A DNA stretch of 64,000 nucleotides, taken from assembly GCA_918026815.1 (NCBI GenBank), contig CAKJVC010000257.1:1-64000 (forward strand), written 5' to 3'. Position numbers and translations under genes: made by a program. This document shows, piece after piece, positions 11,777 to 24,000 of this stretch. The DNA comes from Chalara sp. BL73. Taxonomy: Eukaryota > Ascomycota > Leotiomycetes > Helotiales. Numbering within the stretch: the first letter of the stretch is position 1; every line of letters starts with the position of its first letter. The notes beneath the pieces are model-generated. The model saw only the letters and a list, made by a program, of their open reading frames with translations, was not told where the DNA came from and did not search any database.

Positions 11777-13420
11777 ATGAGGGAAAGACGCTCCGTTACG
11801 CCTTGTGTTGTCGGAAAAAGAAAGCGTCCGGATGAGGATGGTGGAACCTCCCCTCGGCCACGGAAGAAACTCAAGATATCGAATCCCGACCTACGGCATG
11901 AGGATCCTTTCTACAATTCTAAAGATGGGCCACGATACATCGGGCGGAAAGCTATGATGGCCGTCCGAGAGCACATATTCCGACTTACCAAAAGAGAATG
12001 GGACTTGAAGGCAGATATCAAGGGGTTGCGCGGAGACTTTATTAAGATGCTGAATTCATCGATATCGCTGAGACGGAAGATCTTGCAAGGTCTTGCACAT
12101 CCAAATATTGAGGAAGATATGCGGCAGAGGGCTAAGCTCTTGCTTGTCAGGCATAAGGCTCATATGCTATATAACGAGGAACAATTGATCAGATTAGAAA
12201 AAATCCTCCCTGGATTCGGAATCGTAAATATATTGGCAGAAAATGCGTGTGCCGAACTAGACGAAAAGATAGGAATCTGGGCAAATGCAGAGGAGGATCC
12301 AAACTATACCATCAATGGTATACAGTTCGCCGACCCTTCTAGATTGATCCAAGCTAATAGTTGCCTAGACTTTCCTCGCATCATGGAACTTGTCGAATAC
12401 ACACATAACGCTTACACCCCAAGTCTGATGAAGGATAGGCAATATATCAGACAGATTACAACAACTGCCGAGGGCAAAGAAGGCTTCGCATTATTTTCGA
12501 AGTTGCCAGCCGAACTACGCCTACATATATGGAGGATGTCTTTAGGAGAATCACGTATCGTCACCCACGATTCAAAGCATAACAAAGCTTTAACTCTCTT
12601 ATCAACATGTCGCGAGTCGAGGCAGGTGGTAGAAGACGTTCTACCAGCTATTCTCAGTCCAGATAAAGGATTCGCCCTTGATCCTCCATCAAACAGGACT
12701 TTGTTCTCATATGCAAATCCAGATACCGATATTATTATGAGGGACCTGGCTAAGAGAGACTTGATTCCAAGGGACCCTTCAGGGTCTAGCCAGTCACTTT
12801 TCGACCTCGAGGGCGAAGCATTTAACCTCTCGTGCCAAACTATGTTGACCGGACTGTCAAAGGTCAAGAATTTAGCATTAGCGTTCGACATATTTAAGAC
12901 AAATGGTGGCCGTCTGTTTCCATCGCTACAGGCATGCTGCCCAATTCTCGAAACTATCAAGATCTTTCCAAATTCTCAACTGGATATCGACCCACATCGA
13001 CCGATCAACGATCGGCCGTTCCGCTTCATAGAATTCGATTCAAACTTTGCAGATTTGATCGCCTTCGAGCGGAGCCGCCGTCTGAGTGGCATTTGGAAGA
13101 GAAAATCTCGGCGTGCCATAGACGTTCTAGATACCCTTTCAGGCTATATTGTGCAGTACCGTAGAGCTTTCCCCCGATATATCACACAGTTCGGCCAGGA
13201 ATGGAGCCCGGCACTTCAGATCTGTATGCTTGTCAGATGGAGTGACAATTACCAGGGCTGGCAGACGGGTGGTTTAGACTTTGATTATTATTCTAACGGC
13301 TATCGAGGAGAAAACGGCGACCATTATTTCGGATTCACTGAATCATGTGTCATCTGCGGTGCAGATGGAGAAATGTTAAGTCGATATGATGGAGTTAAAG
13401 AGTTGTTCGGAGAGACTTGA
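11777..13420 (+). CDS. 2EXR domain-containing protein
   Basis: 547 aa from the first in-frame ATG at 11777; the open frame reaches further upstream but lacks an ATG there. The N-terminus is basic with a possible nuclear-localisation signal (KRKRPDEDGG, PRPRKKLKI). A charged helical region follows at about 55-190. Near residue 235 is the fungal 2EXR motif: FALFSKLPAELRLHIWRMSL, then the conserved LLSTCRESRQVV. 2EXR proteins are large families in filamentous ascomycetes with no proven biochemical function. The C-terminal part is rich in Trp and Tyr (RWSDNYQGWQTGG) and is unassigned. Single exon. Confidence 0.8.
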   Translation: MRERRSVTPCVVGKRKRPDEDGGTSPRPRKKLKISNPDLRHEDPFYNSKDGPRYIGRKAMMAVREHIFRLTKREWDLKADIKGLRGDFIKMLNSSISLRRKILQGLAHPNIEEDMRQRAKLLLVRHKAHMLYNEEQLIRLEKILPGFGIVNILAENACAELDEKIGIWANAEEDPNYTINGIQFADPSRLIQANSCLDFPRIMELVEYTHNAYTPSLMKDRQYIRQITTTAEGKEGFALFSKLPAELRLHIWRMSLGESRIVTHDSKHNKALTLLSTCRESRQVVEDVLPAILSPDKGFALDPPSNRTLFSYANPDTDIIMRDLAKRDLIPRDPSGSSQSLFDLEGEAFNLSCQTMLTGLSKVKNLALAFDIFKTNGGRLFPSLQACCPILETIKIFPNSQLDIDPHRPINDRPFRFIEFDSNFADLIAFERSRRLSGIWKRKSRRAIDVLDTLSGYIVQYRRAFPRYITQFGQEWSPALQICMLVRWSDNYQGWQTGGLDFDYYSNGYRGENGDHYFGFTESCVICGADGEMLSRYDGVKELFGET

Positions 13421-15879
13421 GTGAATCGCAGATGACCGAGATACTCTTAGGCCATCGCCCTCTGTCCCAAAAGCCATAAAATGAGCCAACAAGTTGATAC
13501 TTCTGCTCTAGAAGCGTACATCATACTTTGGAAAAAATGATCAAGAATCCCTTGCTACTTCTGACATGTTAGAACCGTGGTGAGTAGGAGCCGCAGGTAC
13601 TACTTTGAAAATGAGGAGGAAAGACCAGGGGCTTGAGGTATATTCTCCAACCCCACAGATGAAAATTTAGTTTGACATTGACTTCCAGCTAGTTGAGCTT
13701 GGGACAGGGACATTCCATTCAGTGTGTAAGGATATCATCGGTCCATCATGTACAGTCCAGGTTCTAGAATGTGTCCCGCACATCCTAGTTTGCCTTTCGG
13801 GTTGTTAGTCTTGGCACCCCAAACTCAGTCTGGGGAAAGCGTTAGGAAGATGACACACAGTATCTACAGAGATGTTTTTATTATTATGCATGTGATGGTT
13901 TCATGACATGTACTAAGAGTGTGGGTTGTCGCGGATGCACTCTCTATAATTGATCCCAATTCGGAGCCGCAATAATGTAGCTCTTCATGTAGTTTTTCTT
14001 CTAGGCTTTTTTCTTCTCTTGGATTTTCTGCCTCGGATAAGAGGCTTAAATCTTATCATTACAATTGGGGGCCTCTCAAATACCTCGGAGTAATTTTAGG
14101 AAGCGATTCATTTTCTTTTGCCTCAAATCCATTCCAGTGAACACATGCTGATGCAGAGGCGCATCCCGCGACATTCCCATGTTCTGGCAACCCTCCGGGT
14201 GGCTTGCATAACAGGCGATCTTGTAATGGTGAGCACCCTATTGGTTTTTGTTCCCGCTGCTTACACTCTTTAGTAGGGTAACACGATTTTGGCGGAACAC
14301 GCCGAATGGTTGCACAAAAGATTTGAGAAAATCGCCCCTGTTCAGTCATTGGTTCATCGTCCAAGTGTGATTAATACCCTTCAAGGGCAAGACACATTTA
14401 TAATTCGTCCGATGAAGACCCCCCTCTTTCTGTACAGTGTTACGCACGGCAAAGCTAATTCTTCTTATCTCTTTGTCATGCTATGAACCTTAAAACGATC
14501 CGCAAACGAAGCCCTTCGAAACGGACACGTAGTTTCGCAGAAGCTGTTACTCGCTGCTTTCAGCCATCTTTTTCTTGGCATCCCCGCGAACAGATTCCCC
14601 AAACAGCAAAAAGATAACGATTTGAGAAAAAAATCTAAAACTAATTGGCAGTGGAGGCGAATATGATTCAGGGGCGTGAGGCGTCAAAAATATTCTCCAT
14701 TTCCCGTTTCTCGCGTGAGTCCCGTGTCCGAATGCAGGTTTTACAGTACGAATCAAAAACAGGTCGCAGCGCCAGATTTACGCAATTGAATCGGCAGGCA
14801 TGCATCGACCTTCCTAGATGGGCTAAAGTCAAGCCCGTCTAAAGTCCCTCCTCCTCCGGGGTACAGATGGCTGTAAAATTACGAGCCACTTCCACTTCGC
14901 TAGTGCAGGCTCCTCTCCGCACATTACAAGGGGAAGGGATATTACACAGGCAGAGCGCACGCTTTCCGCTTGTCTGCCAAGAAATGCCGCGCCGCCTTCT
15001 ACCTCATAAAGTCTTGGCGGCGATAAGTATTTTTTTCAACATCATTCAACATCATTTTTGGGTTTAGGCGACCGAGTACCAAAGTTGACCACATCAAAAC
15101 TAACCTCGATATATTGTCCATACCTTGTGAAGATGAGAAATTACCCGCCTATTGGCGTTGTAATCTGCGGCCTAGTTAGCAAGCAATACCCAGCACTTGG
15201 CTGCGTACAGTAAAATGCGATGACTGGGCCAAGAGGTCATTCGGGAAGGCCGGTGAGGCAAGTCTATAACCAAGAGTCTCCAAGAGAAATAAAGCAGAAA
15301 CCAAGGACAAACCAAAACAATTCTGCTGCTTATCGCCTTCCACATCTGCCCACAATTAGCAACCAAGCCCGCCTATCCAATTAGCAACTATAGACGTAGT
15401 TGGTTCCTATTAGATTCATGTCCTTTAGCCTGGGTGGGTATGTTGGTGGAGATGTCTCGCCCGCAACCATCTCGCCCGCTTTCGATATGCTGACGCTTGT
15501 GCTTCTCGCCTGTCATTACAATTGTACGTTGATCGCCCTGTCTCCAGTTATATGCCACGGGAACTCGTCTCTTTCGTCACTTGGCGTCGATAACAGACAT
15601 GCGTCTGATTGAGCAAAACAGCCTTCGACGGACCTTCCAGAAGGTTTATATGTCTTAGGTCTCGTCTTGGCCCTCTTCCGAGGCCTGGTGAGATGCGGCA
15701 CCCCCTTCACTGCGCGTTTGCCTTCTCAGCTCGTGCCCGAGTATAAGGATCATTGATCGTCCTGCAACACTCGATCGTACCTCTTGTCTTTCCCTACCCA
15801 TAGTATCGGTGCCCGCAGGCGTGGTTTTTTTTACCCCATCGTAATTCCCAAACCTAAGTTGACCCTTACGCAATATATC
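13421..15879. other. 2.4-kb upstream region of the amino-acid permease gene
   Basis: No gene is supported. The region ends in the leader of the permease. It contains several GATA-factor type sites (listed separately) plus C/T-rich tracts near the 3' end. Confidence 0.5.
14052..15593. promoter_or_regulatory. Cluster of GATA-factor (HGATAR) sites upstream of the permease
   Basis: HGATAR matches read directly: 14052-14058 (reverse, TGATAAG), 14464-14470 (reverse, AGATAAG), 14612-14617 (AGATAA), 15021-15027 (CGATAAG), 15329-15335 (reverse, CGATAAG) and 15588-15593 (CGATAA). AreA/NIT2-type activators bind such sites at nitrogen-regulated permease genes in fungi. Binding here is inference. Confidence 0.45.
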
Positions 15880-17758
15880 ATGGCGACTGCAGACTACAAG
15901 GCAGACGAACTGCCTCCTTCTGAAAAGAAGTTCGGCGGCGAAGTCAGCGATGACAATTCTAATGAGGTGGTCACCGGGCATGAGAGACATAGCTTCTGGA
16001 CACGCATGGGATGCACTGTGGAGTCCTTCCAACGCAGAACGACTGTTGACAAGCATGGAGAGTCTCTCAATCATACCATGAAGCCTCGCCATTTGCAAAT
16101 GATTGCCATTGGAGGCTCCATCGGTGCTGGCTTCTTCGTTGGCTCTGGTAGTGCTCTTAGCCGCGGTGTAAGTTAATTCATACTTCGAAGAAAGCACTGT
16201 TAGCTGACATAGGAATAGGGACCTGGTACCTTGCTCATTGATTTCTTGATCATGGGTTTCATGATGTTCAACGTCGGTAAGTCGCAAAAAATACAAGTCC
16301 GCAAAATGTGCAGGCTAACATGATCCATAGTCTATGCTTTGGGTGAACTCGCTGTTATGTATCCTGTCTCTGGAGGTTTCTACACCTACTCCACGCGCTT
16401 TATCGATCCTTCTTGGGGCTTCGCTATGGGTTGGAACTATGTCTTTCAATGGGCCATCGTTTTACCGCTTGAACTCGTCGTCGCTGCCCTCACTGTTCAG
16501 TGGTGGAATAAGGACATAACTGAAGCTGCTTGGATCACCCTCTTCCTCGGTGCAATCGTCCTCATTAACGTTTTTGGTGTTCTTGGATTCGCCGAGGAGG
16601 AGTTCTGGTCTTCGGTTCTCAAGCTAGCCGCCATTGTCATCTTCATGATTATTGGTCTCATCTTCGTCTGTGGTGGTGGACCAAGCAACGGCATCTATTC
16701 GGAGTACTGGGGAGCAAGACTTTGGTATGACCCAGGTGCTTTCCGCAATGGATTCAAGGGTGTCTGCTCTGTTTTTGTCACTGCTGCTTTTGCTTTCTCT
16801 GGAACTGAACTTGTTGGCCTTGCCGCCGCTGAAACTGAGAATCCCGCAAAATCTCTACCCGGTGCTATCAAGCAGGTCTTCTGGCGTATCACTTTGTGAG
16901 TACTACAAATTGGCCAGAAATATCTTTACTAACGACACTAGGTTCTACATCGTAGGTCTCCTCTTCGTTGGTCTACTTGTTAGCTCCACCGACGACAGAC
17001 TTCTTGGTGCCAATCCTTTGATCGATGTCAACGCCAGTCCCTTCGTTCTCGCCGCCAAAGACGGTGGTCTCCCAGGATTCGCCCACTTCATGAACTTCAT
17101 CATTCTCGTCTCCGTCATCTCTATTGGTAACTCAGGTGTGTATGGTGGATCCCGAACCTTAACTGCACTCGCAGACCAAGGCTACGCCCCCAAGATTTTC
17201 TCGTACGTTGACAAAGCTGGTCGGCCAACATTCTCTACGATCGCTATTCTCCTCTTCGGTCTTCTCGGCTACATCAATCTCAACAGTGACGGTCCAGTCG
17301 TCTTCGATTGGCTGCTCGCGCTTTCAGGTCTTGCTGCTCTTTTCACCTGGGGCTCCATTTGCCTTGCACACATCCGTTTCCGTTCCGCCTGGAAGTACCA
17401 AGGCCACACCCTCGAGGAGATACCTTTCCGCGCTGTTGGTGGCGTATACGGTTCATGGGCTGGTCTCATCATCATCTTCCTCGTCCTCATGGCCCAATTC
17501 TACACTGCGCTCTATCCTCTCGGCAATAATGGCAAGATCGGTACCGCTGAGGCATTTTTCAAGTCCTATCTTGCCCTTCCAGTCGTGCTCTTCTTCTGGG
17601 CTTGTGGATATCTCTGGAAACGCACAGGATGGCTCCGCGTCTCCCAAATAGATGTCGATACAGGACGAAGGCCAGTCAACTGGGACCTCGTTAACGCCAC
17701 TAAGGCCCAGATCGCCTCCTACCCTCCATGGAAGCGTATATTCTACTACTTATTTTAA
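15880..17758 (+). CDS. Amino-acid permease, YAT family (GAP/AGP type)
   Basis: Four exons, join(15880-16167, 16219-16276, 16331-16895, 16942-17758), give 575 aa with all junctions in phase. Residues 1-65 form a polar cytosolic tail. The signature of the yeast amino-acid transporter family follows: MKPRHLQMIAIGGSIGAGFF, then GPGTLLIDF and GELAVMYPVSGGFYTY. About 12 hydrophobic segments follow. Other family blocks include FSGTELVGLAAAETENP and YGGSRTLTALADQGYAP. The C-terminus ends in WKRIFYYLF, close to the GAP1 type. It should import amino acids by proton symport at the plasma membrane. An in-frame upstream ATG at 15784 could add 32 residues, but the family usually starts as chosen here. The upstream GATA sites fit nitrogen control. 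Substrate range cannot be read from sequence. Confidence 0.93.
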
Positions 17759-19143
17759 TTATGGGTAGAAAGCGTTGGCGGGTGGCATTTTTTGCATGCT
17801 GTGCTTGGATGCTACCTCCTTTGCATAGCTAGAATAGATGACCAACCATGCCATAAATGTAAAGTGGTAATGGTTGGTCACATAAGCACGATATCCAATG
17901 TAAAGCTTTTAAACATAATCAATTTATCCACTACAATCAATCTTTATCTTCGCCAATATCTTTCTTGTTCGTATGCACGTTCTTAGTACGCTCGGTATAA
18001 GGCAATTAAAATTTCCTCAACTTACTCACCTCTTGTTCCCAAAATTTTAATATAGAGGGAGAGAGGGTCGGTGGGGTTAGCGGTGGGGGAAGGCGGATAT
18101 ATAGTAGCACGTGCTACTTATAAACGCACGAGCACTAGTCGTGCCGCAATACTGTACGTGGTTCATTGCATCCAGATAGTCTAATCGCTAAGGGCTATAT
18201 ACAGGGTTAGTTACTTTGTCTAATAATTAAATAAACTCGCGACATCACTGCGAGACAAAAGACCCGCAGCACCCGCAGCGAGTTTCGACCAAATTGCGAA
18301 AATTTCGCCATAAAATAAATTTGATTTGTTCTAAACGCTCTTTGATTATACTTCAAGCAGTTTTTAGTTTTTGTATATGAATTCTTTTACGGAGAACTTC
18401 TATAGCCATTTATTTGATTACTGGCAAGTTTATACTACTTTCGCGTAGCATGATTTGCATAGCACATTTACCACGCTTTACTTTGTCCTGACTCTAAATT
18501 CGGATAAAGGTAAGAGTACTTAATTTATTTACTAAATTAGGAGTTTCTAAATGTTTCGGATCAAAGTAGGCTGAGAATTTACATAGTAGATTTGCTAGAA
18601 ATGTACTTGGCTACTGTTGCCATTTTGAAGGCTAAACCAGCCACACTGAGGCTGATATATGTTTGTGACCTTGGGCAAGGAAGAGCTGTATCCACCATTA
18701 GTCAGCCGGACTATGCTCTTCTTCAAGCATAATCGCGTGTAGTATGCTATATAATTGTTCAGATTAAGTTGTTCTTATGCGCTTTCCTAACAATATATAG
18801 CTTCTTTAATCAGCCTTTTCGAATGCATGTTAGATCATGCATTCGTTGTACAGAGGGTAAGTTAGTCAAAATAGATCTTTCGAGACGAATAACACAAGGT
18901 AAGCAGTAATAGGAATATAAATAGAAAATAATTATTACTCGCTTGCGTATCCCGAGTTGTGGCTTGGAACTGATTAAGGCCTGATCTATAGGTGCGCTAT
19001 GGAAAAATCATGTGCTGCACCCTTCCAGGCAGATACCCTGCTTTTGGGGACACCCAGCTAGCCACTCTGACCTCTTCCCAGGTGGTCCATCGGAACTATG
19101 CAACACACGAAAATTCAATATTTATTGTACGATATCTTGTGCC
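17759..19143. other. AT-rich intergenic region with two palindromes
   Basis: No gene is seen. A perfect 16-nt palindrome with an E-box core, AGTAGCACGTGCTACT, lies at 18103-18118. It is followed by a 6-bp inverted repeat at 18126-18144. The rest is AT-rich and unassigned. Confidence 0.45.
18103..18118. repeat. Perfect 16-nt palindrome with CACGTG core
   Basis: The sequence reads the same on both strands over 16 nt. CACGTG is a bHLH-type site, so this could be a dimeric factor site. It may equally be chance or a relic of mobile DNA. Confidence 0.4.
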
Positions 19144-21516
19144 ATGACTTCACATCCATACCTCCCGCTTCCACCGGGGGGCGATAATATTCGCCTGCTC
19201 GTCCTACTACCGAATGAAGACGAAGCTGCGCCGTTACGGTGCAAGCTTCGCCACTATTCTCTACAGAAACCAAGCACACAGACTCATCTGTACGAGGCAT
19301 TATCCTACGTATGGGGGGATGCGGACGAAACTCTGTATATTTGCGTAAACGGGTTTCAGTTCCCAGTCACAGTAAACCTGCACGCTGCGCTATCGCGTCT
19401 TCGAGATTGCTCTCTTAAACGAACAATGTGGGTGGATGCCGTTTGCATTAACCAAAGAAACTTGGAAGAGCGGAAACAGCAAGTTCAGCTTATGGCACAG
19501 ATTTATAGTAAAGCGCATCGTGTCATTGTTTGGCTCGGAAAGGAAGCAGTACACACAAAAGGAGCACTCGAGTATATACGCCTTGCTGCTGATGAGGAGT
19601 CTACGGTGCGCTTAACGGAAGAAATGAACTACCAGGCAATTCTCAGCCTACTTCAGCGCCCATGGTTCCAACGCATCTGGGTAAGGGAGCAGACGTATAA
19701 CTACAGTTACCAGGCGACGTTAACAGAGTTGGTTTAGGTACTTCAAGAGATTGCTGCAGCTCGACATATCGTAATGATGTGTGGCTCTATAGAGATTGAC
19801 GGACACGCGTTTTGCTTAGGACTAAAATCATTAAAGCTTTCCTATACAGCTTCTCCGGAACTGCAGGCCCTCCCTTCAGTAACCTACCTGATTGAGCGAG
19901 CTGGTCTCCGATCTAAGTATACAGAAACTTTGTCAGGGAGGTTCTCTTTAAACATACGTTGTTTAGCCGAGCTCATAGACATGTTCCATACTCGCAAAGC
20001 TTCTGATATCCACGATAAGGTGTATGCTTTACTTGGAATGAGCTCTGACGATCCTGGTGAAGCTGGTTTACAACCTGATTACGATGTTTCTTGGGATGAA
20101 TTATTTCAGAAACTTGTCAAGTTCGTTCTCGGTAAAAATGTGTTCGTAGAGACTTCCGACGACACTCAGACGGCAATGATTAAGAGCAAGGGCTGCATTC
20201 TTGGCCAAGTGTCCTCAGTAAAAGGCGATGACAAACAGAATGTCAATATCGAATTCACATCTACAACCCCAGCTTGGTACTTAGGCGATAAGATGAAATG
20301 GACTCTTCAGGTGTCAGCGAAACCCATTCGAGAAGGTGACCTTGTCTGCCTTTTGCAAGGGGCTTCAAAGCCTACGATTATTAGGCTGTGCAAGGTTTAT
20401 TTTACTATTATTGTAATTGCAGTTACTCCTTTAAAAGAAAGCGGAAGTTTTAAACAGCTTCACCTTTCCGAATCGATAATATGCTTCCCGCGTGATTTTC
20501 TGCTTGTCTGGGAATGGGACCAGCCCTTGGAAGAGTCCCAAGATCAAGAAGAATCAAAGAATCTAGTGTCTTTATACGAAGCTACTAGAACATGGAATGT
20601 GGCACTAATATTGGGAGATGTGAAAGAGTACGAAATGGCAAAAAAGAAGCAACAAGAAGCAATTAAGGGCTATGAGATAGCGTTTGGAATAGTGCATTCG
20701 CACACTCCAGAAATTCAATATGGGTTGACACCGCTATCATGGGCCGCAGGGAACGGGTACGATGCTGTAGTAAACCTACTACTTGCAACAGATAGTATCG
20801 ATCCGGGCTTGAAAGATAGCCAACACGGTCAGACAGCGCTTTCAAAGGCAGCCAAAAAAGGGCATGAGGCCGTGGTCAAGCTGCTGCTTAAAGAAAACAA
20901 GGTCGATATCGACTCGAAAGACAAGTCTAATCGGACGCCACTATCATGGGCAGCTAGCAAGGGACATGAGGCAGTAGTCAAGCTGCTACTCGAGACAAAC
21001 AAAGTCGAGGTCAACTCAAAGGACAAACAAAATCACACACCGCTTGTGTTGGCAGCCAGATATGGACATGAGGCAGCGGTTAAGCTGCTGCTCAAAACGA
21101 ACAAGGTCGAGGCAGACTCGAAGGGCAACTACGATTGGTTACCGTTGCTATGGGCAGCTAGACATGGGCATGAGGCAGTAGTCAGGCTATTGCTCAAAAC
21201 AAATAAATTCGAGGTCGACTCGGGGAATAGGTCCAATCGGACGCCGCTATCGTGGGCAGCCGGAAATGGTTACAAGGCCGTAGTTGAGCTATTGCTCGAG
21301 ACAAACAAGGTCGAGGTCGACTCGAAGGATTATGAAGGTCGAACGCCGCTGTCATGGGCAGCCGGAAATGGACATGAGGCTATAGTTAAGCTGTTGCTCG
21401 AGACAAACAAGGTCGAAGTCGACTCGAAGGATTATGAAGGCCGAACGCCGCTCTTATGGGCAGCTGGAAATGGGCACGAGGCTGTGGTTGAACTATTACA
21501 ATTACGCACTAAATAG
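19144..21516 (+). CDS. HET-domain protein with C-terminal ankyrin repeats
   Basis: Two exons, 19144-19680 and 19738-21516, give 771 aa. The 57-nt intron removes an apparent in-frame TAG and restores the conserved junction PWFQRIW-VLQE. The HET domain spans about 55-210: YEALSYVWGDAD, then MWVDAVCINQRNLEER and AHRVIVWLGKE. A middle region follows, with the usual SDIHDKVYALLGMSSDD block. From about residue 510, eight ankyrin units of 34 aa run to the C-terminus, each with the (T)PL-WAA-GHEAVV-LLL pattern. HET proteins trigger cell death on non-self recognition in vegetative incompatibility; here ankyrin units take the usual sensor position at the C-terminus. There is no NACHT domain between them. 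AT-rich flanks support an accessory locus. Confidence 0.92.
20725..21510 (+). repeat. Array of eight 102-nt ankyrin-coding repeats
   Basis: Repeat anchors (codons for PL in PL-WAA) fall near 20731, 20836, 20938, 21040, 21142, 21244, 21346 and 21448, so the spacing is 102 nt for the later units. The last two units differ at only a few bases over their whole length. Confidence 0.85.
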
Positions 21517-24000
21517 CTCTTCCTACTATCCCTCCCCCCTTCTCACTCGCCACTTTACTACTTGACTTCTATATATTCTTAGTAATAAGATCTGCTCGAA
21601 CATAGCTTAAAAATACTTTCTCCAGCCCTCAAATTAACTCTACTGTGCGAAGTTATTCTATTTAGAAATTAACTATTATTGATTTCTGTTAATTTCCATG
21701 TCGAGATTGTATGGTGACCTAAGGATGCCGGAGGCGGCTTTATGCTGCATCTTTTACAAGCCACCGCCTCCGCCTCCCACAACATTTTAACCTAAGCCTG
21801 TAACCAAAAAATAGAAACAGCAAATATAGCCGGGCAGTACTTTGCAAGTTTGCCGTCTGCCCAATTTCATACACCACCCTTTACTCTTTTTTTTGGAGTA
21901 AAATTCAAACGAATACTGTAAAATTAATCAGACTACTTTTACCTAACATTATTAGAGTTTTGAGCTTCAAAAAAATTACTGAGGCGTAGACAAAGCATGG
22001 CGTAAAAAAGCAAAGCGCGGAATAAATCACGTTAAAACGCAATTAATTGGCCGCTATATATGCTTTCCAGAGGAAGTACGTAGAACAGAACTACAAAAGG
22101 TTGACTATAAGATCAGAGCATTTCGAATAGAACACCGGCATTTTATTTTGAGTTGGAAGCCAAGAATGACACGGATTTTCGACATCTAGGAAAAGCCTCA
22201 CCCTATGAGATCTGAATCTGCTGGCTAGCAGGGATGAGCCAACTGCTACTGTTGGCATTATTGGCCTGTGAATAGTTATCTATTGGTCACGCTTGTTGTA
22301 AACTCGATGGTGTAAAGGGTAGAGACTGGTTGGCCTCATTACAGGGCGGCGATCACCCCAAAATCCAGATTGCCTTCTCGGAAGAGTGACGTTTCACTCC
22401 CAGGACATAGATGGAGAGCAATCTGCAATACACTTGGCCTAATGTGCTTGATCTCTCGATCAATTGACTCGACATATTTACCAGCTTTATAAAATTTGGG
22501 GGGAGGGCTTGCTCTTCCCCATTAAGTGTGTTAGAAGATGTCGTGTGCCGAATATTTCAATAACTGTTCGCAATGTTTCCACTCCAAGTCTATCACTACT
22601 TGTAGAGTATGTCCAGCCCCTTAAAAAACTTTAATCTAGTTCAGGAAACGGATTGCAATACCAAGCCAAGTGAGTGCTTCTGTCAGATGCAAGAATGTCA
22701 CGTGCTAAGGGGTAATAAGAGGTCACTGGGGTACAGAGGGTATAAGTGGGAGGTTCGGGGCGTAGTAGGAAGGGTAGAGATTAGTCTTTGTATCAATAGG
22801 GGCCGATTTGTGCCGCACTACTCTATCCACCTTACAGCCTCCCTTTGTTGACGATATCCTTCGATGAATCAGCAGCGCGCATTCCTACTCTTATCGCAAA
22901 GGTTTGAACTGTTTTCTAGAATTAATACGATACCATACGCTTGTAATGCTGAATGCGGTGTAAAAAGGTAAATTGGCTAATACGCAGTCTTGAAATAGAA
23001 ACGCACTAAAATACACGGGAATTCTCTGCTCTTTACATTTTTATCTTTTCATTTCAAGTAAAAAATTGTACAACAGTAAGGTTTGCAAGTAGGGTATACA
23101 ACATGTAGGCGCTCCGCTGTGTCAACTCCCCATTCCATAAACTAATCTCTCATCACGTGAATTATCATCACGTGATATACTTCGTTGTGCCAGCTGCGCT
23201 TTTTTTTGGGAAGTATTAGTAACGAGGAAGTATTGTTTTATATATACATATATATTTCGGATATTATAACAAAAAACCAAAGCTTTAAACCAAGCCTGTT
23301 TACAAAATGCCCTAAAGTATAGTTTCAATACAATTAATTAATAACTAATAGATTTACAAGTTTAATAGCTTTTAAGTGGCTGTTCCACGTAAAGAGCAAT
23401 GCAAACCCTTTGGAATTCAGGTTGACAAGGCTTGACCTGGGTATCACAGGAATAGGCGGAGAGGAAATCTATATAGCTTATGCGGTATAGGGCTTGGCAG
23501 CAAAAAGAAAGCGAGAACACTTCAAAGATCAGCAAAATAACCTAGCGTTTAAGCAAAGCATAGTTTAATGCATGACGACCATCTCATAAATGATTGGATT
23601 CATCTAGAAGTCAAGGTGGAAATCGATTGTTGGTGCCTTAATTTTGGGAAGTGTTTCTGGAGGAGCGCCAGAACTTGAAACTTTCTGTTGCCGGTAGCTC
23701 GAAAACGACTGGTTGGCGCTTCGGCGATAGGTGAGTCAACAGCTGTTGCCAACTCATTCGGTCCTCTTCTTGCCGGTTCGAGGTTCTTCACGCCCTCCCC
23801 TTGGCTCGTTCGTTGTTTCGAATGGAGCTGATGTTTCAAGGTTGAAACAGACCTCAGCCTCCATTGAAAACAGTGAGTCTGTTGCATGAGTTGACATGTC
23901 ACCTCGGCATTATATTGGAAATTTGATATATGCGCTGGGTATTATGCGGGAATAAACCAACCCTCCAGGAATTTCATCTTCAAAAACAACTTGGTTCACC
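21517..24000. other. AT-rich gene-poor region
   Basis: About 2.5 kb without a supportable gene. Near 21728-21780 is an imperfect inverted repeat (GGAGGCGG...CCGCCTCC). Two copies of ATCACGTGA occur at about 23153-23176. Possibly decayed repeats; no element is recognised. Confidence 0.45.

Noticed and set aside
19735..19737. In-frame TAG that seems to cut the HET gene
   Set aside because: It is the last three bases of a canonical 57-nt intron; splicing restores the conserved IW-VLQE junction.
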